Source of the DNA: Dechloromonas sp. UBA6271
Lineage (GTDB): Bacteria; Pseudomonadota; Gammaproteobacteria; Burkholderiales; Rhodocyclaceae
Direction of reading: 5' to 3'
Assembly (NCBI GenBank): GCA_002440665.1
Contig: DJUX01000046.1
Coordinates: 62,001 to 126,000 of the forward strand
DNA length: 64,000 nucleotides
Both the position numbers and the translations under genes were made by a program. Every line of letters starts with the position of its first letter. Positions within the stretch are counted from its first letter, which is position 1. The notes beneath the pieces are model-generated. The model worked only from the letters and a program-made list of their open reading frames with translations. It made no database searches and was not told the DNA's origin. Positions 14,144-23,891 of the stretch are shown here, piece after piece.

Positions 14144-14707
14144 TTATCTGGTTGTCGTGCGGCCCCGCCCATTTGGCCTTGTTGTCTGCTTGTTCTCCGT
14201 CAGGTTTTCGGCAATCTGGTGCACCTCGTTCTCGGCCAGATCGACGGTTTCGACGGCCGCCGCGCTCATGCCGTGCAGCGTGCGTTCAGCCGTTTCGAGC
14301 GTGGTGCGCATCGCCGCCAGAGCGATCTCGCCCTCCCACGGGCTGCTTTTCGCGGCCCGGTTGATGGTCGCGAAAACGATCTGGTCGAACGCGCGCACCT
14401 GAGCTTCCGCCGACTGGATCAGCGACTTGTGCGTTTCGCCGAGAATTTCATATGCCGAATCAATCAGCCTGCTGGTGCGGGCGCTGTTTTCCAGCCAGAG
14501 GACGGCCGGAAAACTGGTCAGCGAATCGAGTTGACCGTGGCCGAATTGCGCGACCTGCTTGCTGCCGTGATGAAGGGCGTCACGGCCGGCGGCGGAGAAG
14601 AGGTCGGAGAGGCGCTGGCTGGCCGACAAACAGGTGGAGGACAGGCCGAGCAGGTTGTTCAGCGTCTGTTCCCGTGTCTGGGCGACTAGTTCTGGCGACA
14701 AAAACAT
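14144..14707 (-). CDS. phasin family protein
   Basis: 187 residues, mostly amphipathic helix without membrane segments. Begins MFLSPELVAQTREQTLNNLLGL and follows the phasin pattern (LSASQRLSDL, AYEILGETHKSLIQ). Phasins coat polyhydroxyalkanoate granules. Tail is Arg/Thr-rich. Single-gene unit with its own terminator. Confidence 0.8.
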   Translation of the reverse strand: MFLSPELVAQTREQTLNNLLGLSSTCLSASQRLSDLFSAAGRDALHHGSKQVAQFGHGQLDSLTSFPAVLWLENSARTSRLIDSAYEILGETHKSLIQSAEAQVRAFDQIVFATINRAAKSSPWEGEIALAAMRTTLETAERTLHGMSAAAVETVDLAENEVHQIAENLTENKQTTRPNGRGRTTTR

Positions 14708-14769
14708 GGGGCACTCCCAGTGGCGATCGATGCCGCCAGATTAGCGCCCGCATGTGACAGGAAAATGAA

Positions 14770-15438
14770 TCAGGCGATGGTTCTGACGCCCTCGGCGGTG
14801 CCGAGCAGCAGCACATCGGCCGGACGGACGGCGAAGAGGCCGTTGGTGACGACGCCGGTGATCTGGTTGATCTTTGTTTCAAGGCCCTTGGGGTCGCTGA
14901 TGGCCAGGTCCTTGACGTCGAGGATCAGGTTGCCGTTGTCGGTGATGAAGCCTTCTCGCAGCACCGGCGTGCCGCCCAGCTTCACCAGTTCGCGGGCGAC
15001 GTGGGCGCGTGCCATCGGGATGACTTCGACCGGCAGCGGGAACGTGCCCATGGTGGCGACCAGCTTCGAGCCGTCGCAGATGCAGAGGAAGGTTTTCGCG
15101 ACTGCGGCGACGATCTTTTCGCGCGTCAGCGCGCCGCCACCGCCCTTGATCATGTTGAGGCCGGCGTCGATTTCATCGGCGCCATCGACATAGACCGGGA
15201 TGTCGGCGACGTCGTTGAGATCGAAGACCGGAATGCCGTGGCCTTCGAGGCGTTTGCGCGTCGCTTCGGAACTGGCGACGGCGCCTTTGTATTTACTTTT
15301 GAGTGGGGCGAGGGCGTCGATGAAGAAATTGGCCGTCGAGCCGGTGCCGACGCCGATGATGCTGCCTTCAGGCGCGTGCTGCGCCACGTAGTCGGCGGCA
15401 GCCTGGGCCACTGCCTGCTTGAGTTCGTCCTGGGTCAT
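14770..15438 (-). CDS. rpiA: ribose-5-phosphate isomerase A
   Basis: 222 residues, standard. Motifs: GVGTGSTANFFIDAL (phosphate loop), SSEATRKRLE, YVDGADEID (active-site Asp) and KGGGGALTREKI. Interconverts ribose-5-phosphate and ribulose-5-phosphate in the pentose phosphate pathway. Start chosen at MTQDEL; the frame is open 14 codons further without a better start. Confidence 0.96.
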   Translation of the reverse strand: MTQDELKQAVAQAAADYVAQHAPEGSIIGVGTGSTANFFIDALAPLKSKYKGAVASSEATRKRLEGHGIPVFDLNDVADIPVYVDGADEIDAGLNMIKGGGGALTREKIVAAVAKTFLCICDGSKLVATMGTFPLPVEVIPMARAHVARELVKLGGTPVLREGFITDNGNLILDVKDLAISDPKGLETKINQITGVVTNGLFAVRPADVLLLGTAEGVRTIA

Positions 15439-15547
15439 GATGCGCCTCGCTGTTGGGATGGCGGGCATTTTACCTGTCAAAAAAGTTTAACTTTGGTGTG
15501 CTGTGAAATCGTTAAACTCGGCATACCATTTTGATGGAGAGAGCCTG

Positions 15548-16078
15548 ATGTCAGAAGAAAAGAATTCGGACGAAAAGAACAGTCCGCCACCTGCGGCAAC
15601 GCCAGTTGCAGTGGCGCCGAAGCCCCCGAAGAAGTTGCAGCCGCGCGTCGCGCCGAAGCCGGAAGTCGCGGCCGAGGTCGTTGCCAAGGCGCCCGCAGTG
15701 AAGAAGCCGAGCAAGTTGGACGAAACCAAGGCGCGTAACAAGAAGGCGCTGGCCGAAGCGCTGGCCAAGGCACAGGCGGTGCAGATCGTCCCGCCATCGG
15801 GCACGCCGTCGCTGACCGATCTCCCCAAGGCCGCCAAACCGGCCAAGCCGGTAAAGCCCAAGAAGATCAAGCTGGTCCGTCACAGTTTTTCGATGCCCGA
15901 AACGGAATATGCGCAGATCGCGCTGCTCAAGAAGCGCATCGCCGATTTCGGCGGCAAGGCCAGGCGCAGCGAGCTGGTGCGGGCCGGCATTGCCGCTCTG
16001 GCGGCCATGGACAATGTCGAACTGACGGCCTTGATGGCCCGCATCGAGCGCATCAAGCCCGGTCGTCCGGCGAAGTAG
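15548..16078 (+). CDS. conserved unknown protein with a ribbon-helix-helix-like C-terminus
   Basis: 176 residues from ATG after GGAGAGAG. Residues 1-110 are Pro/Ala/Lys-rich low complexity (KPPKKLQPRVAPKP type). The C-terminal 65 residues, RHSFSMPETEYAQIALLKKR then ARRSELVRAGIAAL, have the strand-helix-helix pattern of ribbon-helix-helix DNA-binding domains. It stands directly upstream of the pst operon, so a nucleoid-like or regulatory protein is a reasonable guess, not a demonstrated one. Confidence 0.7.
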   Translation: MSEEKNSDEKNSPPPAATPVAVAPKPPKKLQPRVAPKPEVAAEVVAKAPAVKKPSKLDETKARNKKALAEALAKAQAVQIVPPSGTPSLTDLPKAAKPAKPVKPKKIKLVRHSFSMPETEYAQIALLKKRIADFGGKARRSELVRAGIAALAAMDNVELTALMARIERIKPGRPAK

Positions 16079-16103
16079 TCCGCCCAGGCAGTAACTATTA
16101 CTT

Positions 16104-16147
16104 TTGTTACAGTCTGTCATTCAGCTGTAACAATCGAGGGCTAACCT
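16104..16147 (+). promoter_or_regulatory. Pho box and -10 of the pst operon
   Basis: CTGTCATTCAGCTGTAAC at 16114-16131 fits the 7-4-7 PhoB consensus closely; a further TTGTTAC lies at 16104. Ten bases later TAACCT (16142-16147) stands at the -10 position. Expected start of transcription near 16154, 33 bases before the pstS ATG. Confidence 0.85.
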
Positions 16148-16186
16148 GCACATCGTTGTCAATCCAACTATGTGCAGGAGTTCCCC

Positions 16187-17188
<1,002 letters not shown>

Positions 17189-17208
17189 TTCTCGCGCCGC
17201 TCCCCACA

Positions 17209-17239
17209 AAAAGCCCGGCCCCGGAAGGGGCGGGCTTTT
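17209..17239 (+). terminator. partial terminator between pstS and pstC
   Basis: Stem AAAAGCCCG-CCCC / GGGG-CGGGCTTTT with a GGAA-type loop. Since pstC starts 20 bases later without its own Pho box, this probably lowers expression of pstCAB relative to pstS. Confidence 0.75.
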
Positions 17240-17258
17240 ATCATAGGGAATTCTCAAA

Positions 17259-18209
17259 GTGAATTCGCACGCCATGTCTGCAAACAATCCGTCCGACCTG
17301 CCCGTGGTCAGTGACCGCCTGGCCAAGAACGCCATGCGCAACGTCAGCGAGCGCCTGATCGAGGGCCTGCTCCTGTGCGCCGCCGCGGTCTCCGTGCTGA
17401 CCACGCTCGGCATCGTCTATGTCCTGGTTTCCGAGTCCTTCCACTTCTTCCAGAACGTCAGCATCGTCGACTTTCTGACCGACACCCAATGGACCCCGCT
17501 CTTCGATGACGCCCACTTCGGCATCATGGTGCTGGTCTCGGGCACCGTGGTTTCCTCATTTGTCGCGCTGGCCGTCGCCATCCCGATGGGCACCATCATC
17601 GCCATCTACCTTTCCGAATTCGCCAATTCGAAGGTGCGCGAAGTCGCCAAGCCCATTCTCGAACTGCTCGGCGGCATCCCGACCATCGTCTTCGGCTACT
17701 TTGCGCTGCTCGTCGTCACCCCGCTGCTGCAGATCATCCTGCCGGAACTGCCCGGCTTCTCGCTGCTTTCCGCCGGCCTGGTGATGGGCATCATGATCGT
17801 TCCCTACATCGCCTCGCTGTCCGAGGATGCCATGCGCGCGGTGCCGATGAGCCTGCGCGAAGGCGCCTACGCAATGGGCTCGACCCGCCTCTACACGGCG
17901 ATCCATGTCGTCGTTCCGGCCGCCTTCTCCGGCCTCGCCGCCTCCTACATCCTGGGTATTTCCCGCGCCGTCGGTGAAACCATGATTCTCGCCGTCGCCG
18001 CCGGCATGCAGCCGAACCTGACCTGGAACCCGATGGAGCCGGCCGCGACCATCACCTCGTACATCGTCCAGGTAGCGCTCGGCGACCTGCCGCACGGCTC
18101 GATCGGTTACCAGACCATCTTCGCCGCCGGCCTGACCCTGCTGCTGATTACCCTGGTCTTCAACATCCTCGGCCAGTGGCTGCGCGCCAAATTCCGGGAG
18201 AACTACTGA
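17259..18209 (+). CDS. pstC: phosphate ABC transporter permease
   Basis: 316 residues, GTG start nine bases after AGGGA; the ATG at 17274 has no ribosome site. Six membrane segments and the permease (EAA) loop LREGAYAMGSTRLYTAIHVV. Forms the inner membrane channel with PstA. Stop overlaps the pstA start. Confidence 0.95.
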   Translation: MNSHAMSANNPSDLPVVSDRLAKNAMRNVSERLIEGLLLCAAAVSVLTTLGIVYVLVSESFHFFQNVSIVDFLTDTQWTPLFDDAHFGIMVLVSGTVVSSFVALAVAIPMGTIIAIYLSEFANSKVREVAKPILELLGGIPTIVFGYFALLVVTPLLQIILPELPGFSLLSAGLVMGIMIVPYIASLSEDAMRAVPMSLREGAYAMGSTRLYTAIHVVVPAAFSGLAASYILGISRAVGETMILAVAAGMQPNLTWNPMEPAATITSYIVQVALGDLPHGSIGYQTIFAAGLTLLLITLVFNILGQWLRAKFRENY

Positions 18210-19132
18210 TGCAACCGCTGACCACCGAACAGATCCGCGCCGTCATCGCGCGCGGCAAGCTGCGCGACACCATTTTCAAGGCACTCGGCATTTTCTGCCT
18301 GGCCATTGCCTTGCTGGTCATCGTCGCGCTGATCGCCGACATGGCGATCAAGGGTTCCGAGCGCTTCACCCTTGATTTCTTCCTCAACTTCGCCTCGCGC
18401 CGCGCCGCACAGGCCGGCATCCTCTCGGCCTGGGTCGGCTCGCTGCTGGTCATGCTGGTTACCGCGCTCGCCGCCGTGCCACTCGGCGTCGCCGCCGGGC
18501 TCTACCTGGAGGAATACGCCAAGCGCAACTGGCTGACCCACATCATCGAGGTCAACATCAGCAACCTGGCAGCGGTGCCCTCCATCGTCTATGGCCTGCT
18601 GGCGCTCGGCATCTTCGTCTACCAGTTCGGCTTCGGCCAGAGCATCCTCTCGGCCGGCCTGACGCTGGCGCTGCTGATCCTGCCGATCATCATCGTCTCG
18701 ACCCGCGAAGCGATCCGCGCCATTCCGGCGATGATCCGCGAAGGCTCGATGGCGGTCGGCGCGACGCGCTGGCAGACCTGCCGCTACCACATCATCCCCT
18801 ACGCCATGCCCGGCATCCTGACCGGCGTCATCATCGGCCTCGCCCGCGCCATCGGCGAAACGGCGCCGATCATCACCATCGGCGCCCTGACCTTCATCGC
18901 CTTCCTGCCGCCGGCGCCCTTCACCGGTGAGCCGCCGGCCGGGCTGTTCGACTGGGTGTTCGCGCCCTTCACCGTTATGCCGATCCAGATCTTCAACTGG
19001 ACATCGCGTCCCGATCCGGCCTTCGAGATCAATGCCGCCGCCGCCGGCTTCGTGCTGATGGTCATGGTGCTGTCGATGAACGCCGTCGCGATTTACCTGC
19101 GCTACAAGATGCGCAAGAACATCAAGTGGTAG
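18209..19132 (+). CDS. pstA: phosphate ABC transporter permease
   Basis: 307 residues; ATG shares a base with the pstC stop (TGATG). Membrane protein with the EAA loop MIREGSMAVGATRWQTCRYH. The last loop before the final helix is long (PPAPFTGEPPAGLFDWVFAP), as in other PstA proteins. Confidence 0.95.
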   Translation: MQPLTTEQIRAVIARGKLRDTIFKALGIFCLAIALLVIVALIADMAIKGSERFTLDFFLNFASRRAAQAGILSAWVGSLLVMLVTALAAVPLGVAAGLYLEEYAKRNWLTHIIEVNISNLAAVPSIVYGLLALGIFVYQFGFGQSILSAGLTLALLILPIIIVSTREAIRAIPAMIREGSMAVGATRWQTCRYHIIPYAMPGILTGVIIGLARAIGETAPIITIGALTFIAFLPPAPFTGEPPAGLFDWVFAPFTVMPIQIFNWTSRPDPAFEINAAAAGFVLMVMVLSMNAVAIYLRYKMRKNIKW

Positions 19133-19136
19133 CTGT

Positions 19137-19166
19137 TGCGGTCAACGCCAAAAACATGCCAAAACC
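19137..19166 (+). repeat. uptake-sequence-like motif between pstA and pstB
   Basis: TTGCGGTCAAC (one base off the core), then AAAAA, GCC and AAAA. Starts five bases after the pstA stop. Confidence 0.7.
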
Positions 19167-19188
19167 CGAATACCGAATGGAGTCGCAA

Positions 19189-19968
19189 ATGCAGATTCAC
19201 GACAACCCGGCACTCAAGGCCGAAGCCCGCAACCTCAACTTTTTCTACGGCGAGGCCAAGGCGCTCAAGAACATCAACATGCCGATCTACGACAAGAAGG
19301 TCACCGCCCTGATCGGTCCTTCCGGTTGCGGCAAGTCGACTTACCTGCGCAGCTTCAACCGCATGCACGACCTCTACCCGGGCAACCGCTACGAGGGCGA
19401 GATCCGCTTCTTTCCGGACAACACCAACCTGCTGTCGTCGGAAGTCGATCCAATCGAAGTCCGCATGCGCGTCGGCATGGTCTTCCAGAAGCCGAACCCC
19501 TTCCCCAAGTCGATCTACGAGAACGTCGCCTACGGCCTGCGCGTGCGCGGCGAGAACAACAAGCGCGTGCTCGACGACAAGGTCGAACACGCGCTGAAGG
19601 GCGCGGCCATCTGGGACGAGGCCAAGGATCGCCTGAGCGAACTGGCGTCGAATCTTTCCGGCGGCCAGCAACAGCGCCTGTGCATCGCCCGCGCCCTGGC
19701 CACCGATCCCGAACTGCTGCTGTTCGACGAGCCGACCTCGGCGCTCGACCCGATCGCCACCGCCGCCATCGAGGAACTGGTGCACGAGCTGAAGAAGCGC
19801 GTCACGATCCTGATCGTGACCCACAACATGCAGCAGGCGGCGCGGGTTTCCGACTATACCGCCTACATGTATCTTGGCGAGATGATCGAATTCGGCAAGA
19901 CCGACGAGATCTTCATCAAGCCGAAAGACAAGCGTACCGAAGACTACATTACCGGCCGCATGGGCTGA
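19189..19968 (+). CDS. pstB: phosphate ABC transporter ATP-binding protein
   Basis: 259 residues. Walker A LIGPSGCGKSTYLR, signature LSGGQQQRLCIARAL, Walker B LLLFDEPTSALDP and the switch His in VTHNMQQAARVSD. Powers phosphate import. I chose the ATG of MQIHDN, six bases after TGGAG; the ATG 12 bases upstream is the alternative. Confidence 0.96.
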   Translation: MQIHDNPALKAEARNLNFFYGEAKALKNINMPIYDKKVTALIGPSGCGKSTYLRSFNRMHDLYPGNRYEGEIRFFPDNTNLLSSEVDPIEVRMRVGMVFQKPNPFPKSIYENVAYGLRVRGENNKRVLDDKVEHALKGAAIWDEAKDRLSELASNLSGGQQQRLCIARALATDPELLLFDEPTSALDPIATAAIEELVHELKKRVTILIVTHNMQQAARVSDYTAYMYLGEMIEFGKTDEIFIKPKDKRTEDYITGRMG

Positions 19969-19981
19969 CGAGGACAGTGAA

Positions 19982-20674
19982 ATGAACGATAGCCAGCATC
20001 TCTCCAGCCAGTTTGACGAAGACCTCTCGCGCCTGCGCAGCAGCGTACTGCAGATGGGCGGCCTCGTCGAAACCCAGATTTCGGCCGCCATCGACGCCTA
20101 CAGCAGGGGCGAAGTGGCCAGTGTCAAGCACATCGTCGAAACCGACCGCAACGTCAACGACCTCGAAATCGCCATCGACGACGATTGCGCGCACCTGATC
20201 GCCAAGCGCCAGCCGGCGGCTTCCGACCTGCGCCTGGTCTTCGGCATCAGCAAGATCGTCACCGATCTCGAACGCGCCGGCGACGAGGCCAAGAAGATCG
20301 CCAAGGGCGTGCGCCGCATCTACGAAGCCGGCCAGATGCCGTCGCAATACGGGATCGGCGTCCGCCACATCGCCGAGGCCGCGCTCGGCATGCTGCGCCA
20401 GGCGCTCGATGCCTTCGCCCGGCTCGATACCGAGCTGGCGGTCAAGGTCATCCAGGCCGACGTCGATGTCGATACCGAGTTCAAGTCGATCATGCGCCAG
20501 CTGATCACGCACATGATGGAAGACCCGCGCACCATCACCACCTCGATCGACATCATCTGGATCGCCCGCGCCGTCGAGCGCATCGGCGACCACGCCAAGA
20601 ATGTCGCCGAGCACGTCGTCTTCATCGTCGAAGGGCGCGACATCCGTCACCCGCCCAAGGAGGCGAAGGCGTGA
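19982..20674 (+). CDS. phoU: phosphate transport system regulator PhoU
   Basis: 230 residues, two three-helix PhoU domains. Typical segments DLSRLRSSVLQMGGLVETQI, LIAKRQPAASDLRLVFGISK and VERIGDHAKNVAEHVVFI with the metal-binding E..D..N pattern. Links Pst activity to PhoR. Downstream of pstB by 13 bases and overlapping phoB (GTGA). Confidence 0.96.
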   Translation: MNDSQHLSSQFDEDLSRLRSSVLQMGGLVETQISAAIDAYSRGEVASVKHIVETDRNVNDLEIAIDDDCAHLIAKRQPAASDLRLVFGISKIVTDLERAGDEAKKIAKGVRRIYEAGQMPSQYGIGVRHIAEAALGMLRQALDAFARLDTELAVKVIQADVDVDTEFKSIMRQLITHMMEDPRTITTSIDIIWIARAVERIGDHAKNVAEHVVFIVEGRDIRHPPKEAKA

Positions 20675-21357
20675 CACCCACAATTCTGGTCGTCGAAGAC
20701 GAACCAGCCATCCAGGAACTCGTCGTCATCAACCTCAAGCACGCCGGCTTTCTCGTCGTGCGTTCGAGCAGTGCCGAAGAGGCCGAGTCCGCCATTCGCG
20801 CCGCGTTGCCCGACTTGGTCCTGCTCGATTGGATGCTGCCGGGCCAATCCGGTGTCGCGCTGGCCAAGAAGATTCGCGCCGACGAGCGCACCCGCGAGCT
20901 GCCGATCATCATGCTCACCGCCCGCGTGCATGAGGAAGACAAGGTGCAGGGGCTGGAGGCCGGCGCCGACGACTACGTCACAAAGCCCTTCTCGCCCAAG
21001 GAACTGGTCGCCCGCGTCCGCGCCGTGCTGCGCCGGCGCGCCCCGCACCTGGCCGGCGAAGCGGTCGAGGTCGGCGACCTGGCGCTCAACCCGGCGACGC
21101 ACCGCGTCCTCGCCGGCAGCCAGCCGATCGAGCTGGGGCCGACCGAGTTCCGCCTGCTGTTCTTCTTCATGACTCATGCCGAGCGCGTCTACACCCGCGC
21201 CCAGTTGCTCGACGAAGTCTGGGGCGACCACGTCTTCATCGAGGAACGGACGGTCGATGTGCACATCCGCCGCCTGCGCTCGGCGCTCGAGTCGACCGGC
21301 CATCACGAGCGGATCGAGACGGTGCGCGGTACCGGCTATCGCTTCCGGGGCGCCTGA
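20671..21357 (+). CDS. phoB: phosphate regulon response regulator PhoB
   Basis: 228 residues, GTG start after AAGGAGGCGAAGG. Receiver domain with phospho-acceptor Asp in LVLLDWMLPGQSG and Lys in VTKPFSPKELVARV; OmpR-type winged helix at the C-terminus (ELGPTEFRLLFFFM, RTVDVHIRRLRSAL). Should bind the Pho boxes reported here. Confidence 0.96.
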   Translation: MTPTILVVEDEPAIQELVVINLKHAGFLVVRSSSAEEAESAIRAALPDLVLLDWMLPGQSGVALAKKIRADERTRELPIIMLTARVHEEDKVQGLEAGADDYVTKPFSPKELVARVRAVLRRRAPHLAGEAVEVGDLALNPATHRVLAGSQPIELGPTEFRLLFFFMTHAERVYTRAQLLDEVWGDHVFIEERTVDVHIRRLRSALESTGHHERIETVRGTGYRFRGA

Positions 21358-21362
21358 AGCCG

Positions 21363-22655
21363 GTGTCGGCGCCGCTGATCCGGGCCCTGCTGCTGGCCCT
21401 GTTGACGGCATTCGTAGCCTGGCCGGTCGGCCATTTCGTCGCGCCCTGGGCCGGCTGGACCCTGTTCTCGGTCGGCCTCGGGCTGCAGATGGTCTTTCAC
21501 TTCCGCAATTTCGCCCGTCTCGAACGCTGGTCGCGAGCGCCGGTCGTCGATAGCAGCCTCGAAGGCGAGGGTGCCTGGGATGGCGTCTTCGGCCGCCTCT
21601 ACCGGCACGAGAAGGACCTGCGAGCGCAGATCGCCCGCCGTGACGAAGAAATTGCGATGCTGATCGCCGCCGGCCAAGCGCTGACCGATGGCGTCGTGCT
21701 GCTCGACCAGCAGAACCAGATTGTTTACTGCAACACCACGGCCGAAATGCAACTTGGCCTCGTCATCGGCACCGACCGCGGCCAGCCCATCGTGAATCTC
21801 GTGCGCCAGCCGGAATTCGTCGCCTACCTGCAGGGCGGCGATTTCGCGCGGCCGCTGACCCTGCGCTCGGAACGCAACGAAGAGCGCGTCCTCTCCATTC
21901 ACGTCGTTCCCTATGCCGGCAACCGCCGCCTCATGCAGATCAAGGATGTCACCCAGAGCGACCGCCTCGACCGCACGCGCCGCGACTTCGTCGCCAACGT
22001 CTCGCACGAACTGCGCACGCCGCTGACCGTCCTCGCCGGCTTCCTTGAAACCCTGCAGGAAATCGAGGTCGACCATGACGAACAGGCGCGCTACCTGGCG
22101 CTGATGAGCGAACAGTCGCAGCGCATGGAATCGATCGTCCAGGATTTGCTGACCCTCTCGTCGATCGAATCGGCGCCGCCACCGGCCAACGACACCGTCG
22201 ACATGGCCAGCCTGATCGACAAGCTGCGGCGCGACGCCGAAGCGCTATCGGGCGGCCGCCACAACATCGTCGTCGAAACCGACGGCCAGGGCGACCTGCG
22301 TGGTGCCGAGCCCGAACTGGTCAGCGCCTTCGGCAATCTCATTTCCAATGCCGTGCGCTACACACCGGCCGGCGGCACCATCCGCATCAGCTGGCACGCC
22401 AGCGCGCAGGGGGCGGAATTCGCGGTCCAGGATACCGGCATCGGCATCGACCCCAAGCACCTCCCACGCCTTACCGAACGCTTCTACCGCATCGACCGTG
22501 GCCGCTCGCGCGACGCCGGCGGCACCGGGCTGGGCCTGGCGATCGTCAAGCACTCGCTGAACCGCCACCAGGCGCAACTCGAGATCAGGAGCGTCCTCGG
22601 CCAGGGCAGCCGCTTCGCCGCCCGCTTCCCGGCCAGCCGCGTCGTGGGGTTCTGA
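21363..22655 (+). CDS. phoR: phosphate regulon sensor histidine kinase PhoR
   Basis: 430 residues, GTG start. Two N-terminal membrane helices, a PAS domain (about 100-200), HisKA with phospho-His in FVANVSHELRTPLTVL (about 217) and HATPase with NLISNAVRYTP, QDTGIGID and GGTGLGLAIVKHSL. Coupled to phoB five bases upstream. Last gene of the pst-pho operon. Confidence 0.95.
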   Translation: MSAPLIRALLLALLTAFVAWPVGHFVAPWAGWTLFSVGLGLQMVFHFRNFARLERWSRAPVVDSSLEGEGAWDGVFGRLYRHEKDLRAQIARRDEEIAMLIAAGQALTDGVVLLDQQNQIVYCNTTAEMQLGLVIGTDRGQPIVNLVRQPEFVAYLQGGDFARPLTLRSERNEERVLSIHVVPYAGNRRLMQIKDVTQSDRLDRTRRDFVANVSHELRTPLTVLAGFLETLQEIEVDHDEQARYLALMSEQSQRMESIVQDLLTLSSIESAPPPANDTVDMASLIDKLRRDAEALSGGRHNIVVETDGQGDLRGAEPELVSAFGNLISNAVRYTPAGGTIRISWHASAQGAEFAVQDTGIGIDPKHLPRLTERFYRIDRGRSRDAGGTGLGLAIVKHSLNRHQAQLEIRSVLGQGSRFAARFPASRVVGF

Positions 22656-23227
22656 AAGGCGCTTCCGGCGCTGTGATCGACGTTAGCGCGGGAATACGAC
22701 AGGGCGGGGCGGGTGTTTTGGCCGGAACGAGGCCTGTTGCGGTCGACCTCCAAAAATGAGCAAAAATGGAAGCTGATTCGTTGGGTTGCGAACTGTTTGC
22801 CACCCACGTTTCTGTTGGTTGCCTCCGCGGTTTCCAGTTGGCGAAGGCTTGCCCTGCGTCAGAGTGGCGTATTTCTGCATACGGCCATCTCCAGCCAGTC
22901 AGCGCTTGGAAATGTATTCGACGTTAACTGCTACCGAAGGCGATCGTTAGCACTCTCGGTAATTGTAGACGCTCAGAGCTTTCTAGGAACTTAGGGCGAT
23001 TCGTAGTGTCTTTTTGACAACTCATGTAACTGCGTCGACCATTATTCAATGGTGGGTCAGGATATTGAAGATGATGTCCTTTGGTGTCCGGATTCGTTGG
23101 CTCGACAAACAATGAGTTGCGGTAACTTCACAAATCGCCAATTCGTTGGAATCGCCTGACTGTGAAGGTGAGACTGACATCGCTTACCGACCGCCAACCC
23201 GGTCGGCTTCAAAGGAGGATGAAAGCC
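22656..23227. other. intergenic region after phoR
   Basis: 572 bases of lower GC with no credible gene. It contains one good uptake-like motif (22738). The rest shows no RNA gene or repeat that I can recognise. Confidence 0.6.
22738..22767 (+). repeat. uptake-sequence-like motif after phoR
   Basis: TTGCGGTCGAC, then CAAAAAT and CAAAAAT at one-turn spacing; a near-ideal intergenic copy. Confidence 0.8.
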
Positions 23228-23551
23228 ATGAGGAATACTACTCGCTGCATCGGTTTGGCTACCGGCGCTTTGATATTCCTGTCGGTCGCTGTACCTGCCT
23301 ACGCTGATGGGGCCAATTCGTCGGGTCCCTATGATCCATACAATGTCGGCGCCCCGTCTGGCAACGGTAAAGGGAATGGCAACGCGTACGGAAAGCCAGC
23401 AGCCGGCACCGTCGGGAATGCAGATGCGAAGAACCCGCCTGGGCAGCTTCCTGGCCCACAAGACGACAACAACGGCTACGAATGTGATGGTAATAGCGGC
23501 ATTGCGCGAGGGAACCCTGCGCACAGCTTCTGCGGTCCGGGGGATGTATAG
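23228..23551 (+). CDS. small secreted Gly/Asn-rich protein
   Basis: 107 residues, ATG ten bases after AAAGGAGG (an in-frame ATG at 23219 is too close). Signal peptide ends near PAYADG. Mature part is rich in Gly, Asn, Pro, with NADAKNPPGQLPGPQDDNNG and YECDGNSGIARGNPAHSFC. Similar secreted proteins known to me carry CAGCVG before this motif; here it reads AAGTVG, so one Cys pair is lost. Function unknown. Confidence 0.75.
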   Translation: MRNTTRCIGLATGALIFLSVAVPAYADGANSSGPYDPYNVGAPSGNGKGNGNAYGKPAAGTVGNADAKNPPGQLPGPQDDNNGYECDGNSGIARGNPAHSFCGPGDV

Positions 23552-23891
23552 CGCCTGTTTTATATGGCAGTTTGGCCACTGGTAACTTTGCACTCCAAGA
23601 AGGCTTAGCGTGGAGCCCGCGGCATTCATTGTGGCCGTGGGCTCCGCTATAAATGGGTTCTCCACAGCATTTCCAGCGTTATGCTGATAAGTTCCATGTT
23701 TGACCCAAGCTTTTCTTATTTCCCTAACGGTGGCTAGCGAGTGACCGCTGTTATCGGGTACGAGTGGGAGAAACAATTTTGCGGCCGTGAGCAGCGACTA
23801 GATACATGGCCGGCTTGGATGCCGAGTCTGTTCACAAGCAGCCCGATGACTCCCAAACGTCATCAGTCCGCTAGGGGTCGGAAGTTTGAGG
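23552..23891. other. intergenic region before purT end
   Basis: 340 bases between the secreted protein and the convergent purT gene. Lower GC, no credible reading frame, no obvious terminator or repeat. Confidence 0.55.

Noticed and set aside
23057..23776. 239-codon minus-strand frame opposite the small secreted protein
   Set aside because: No domain, no ribosome site; the plus-strand gene has a signal peptide and AAAGGAGG.
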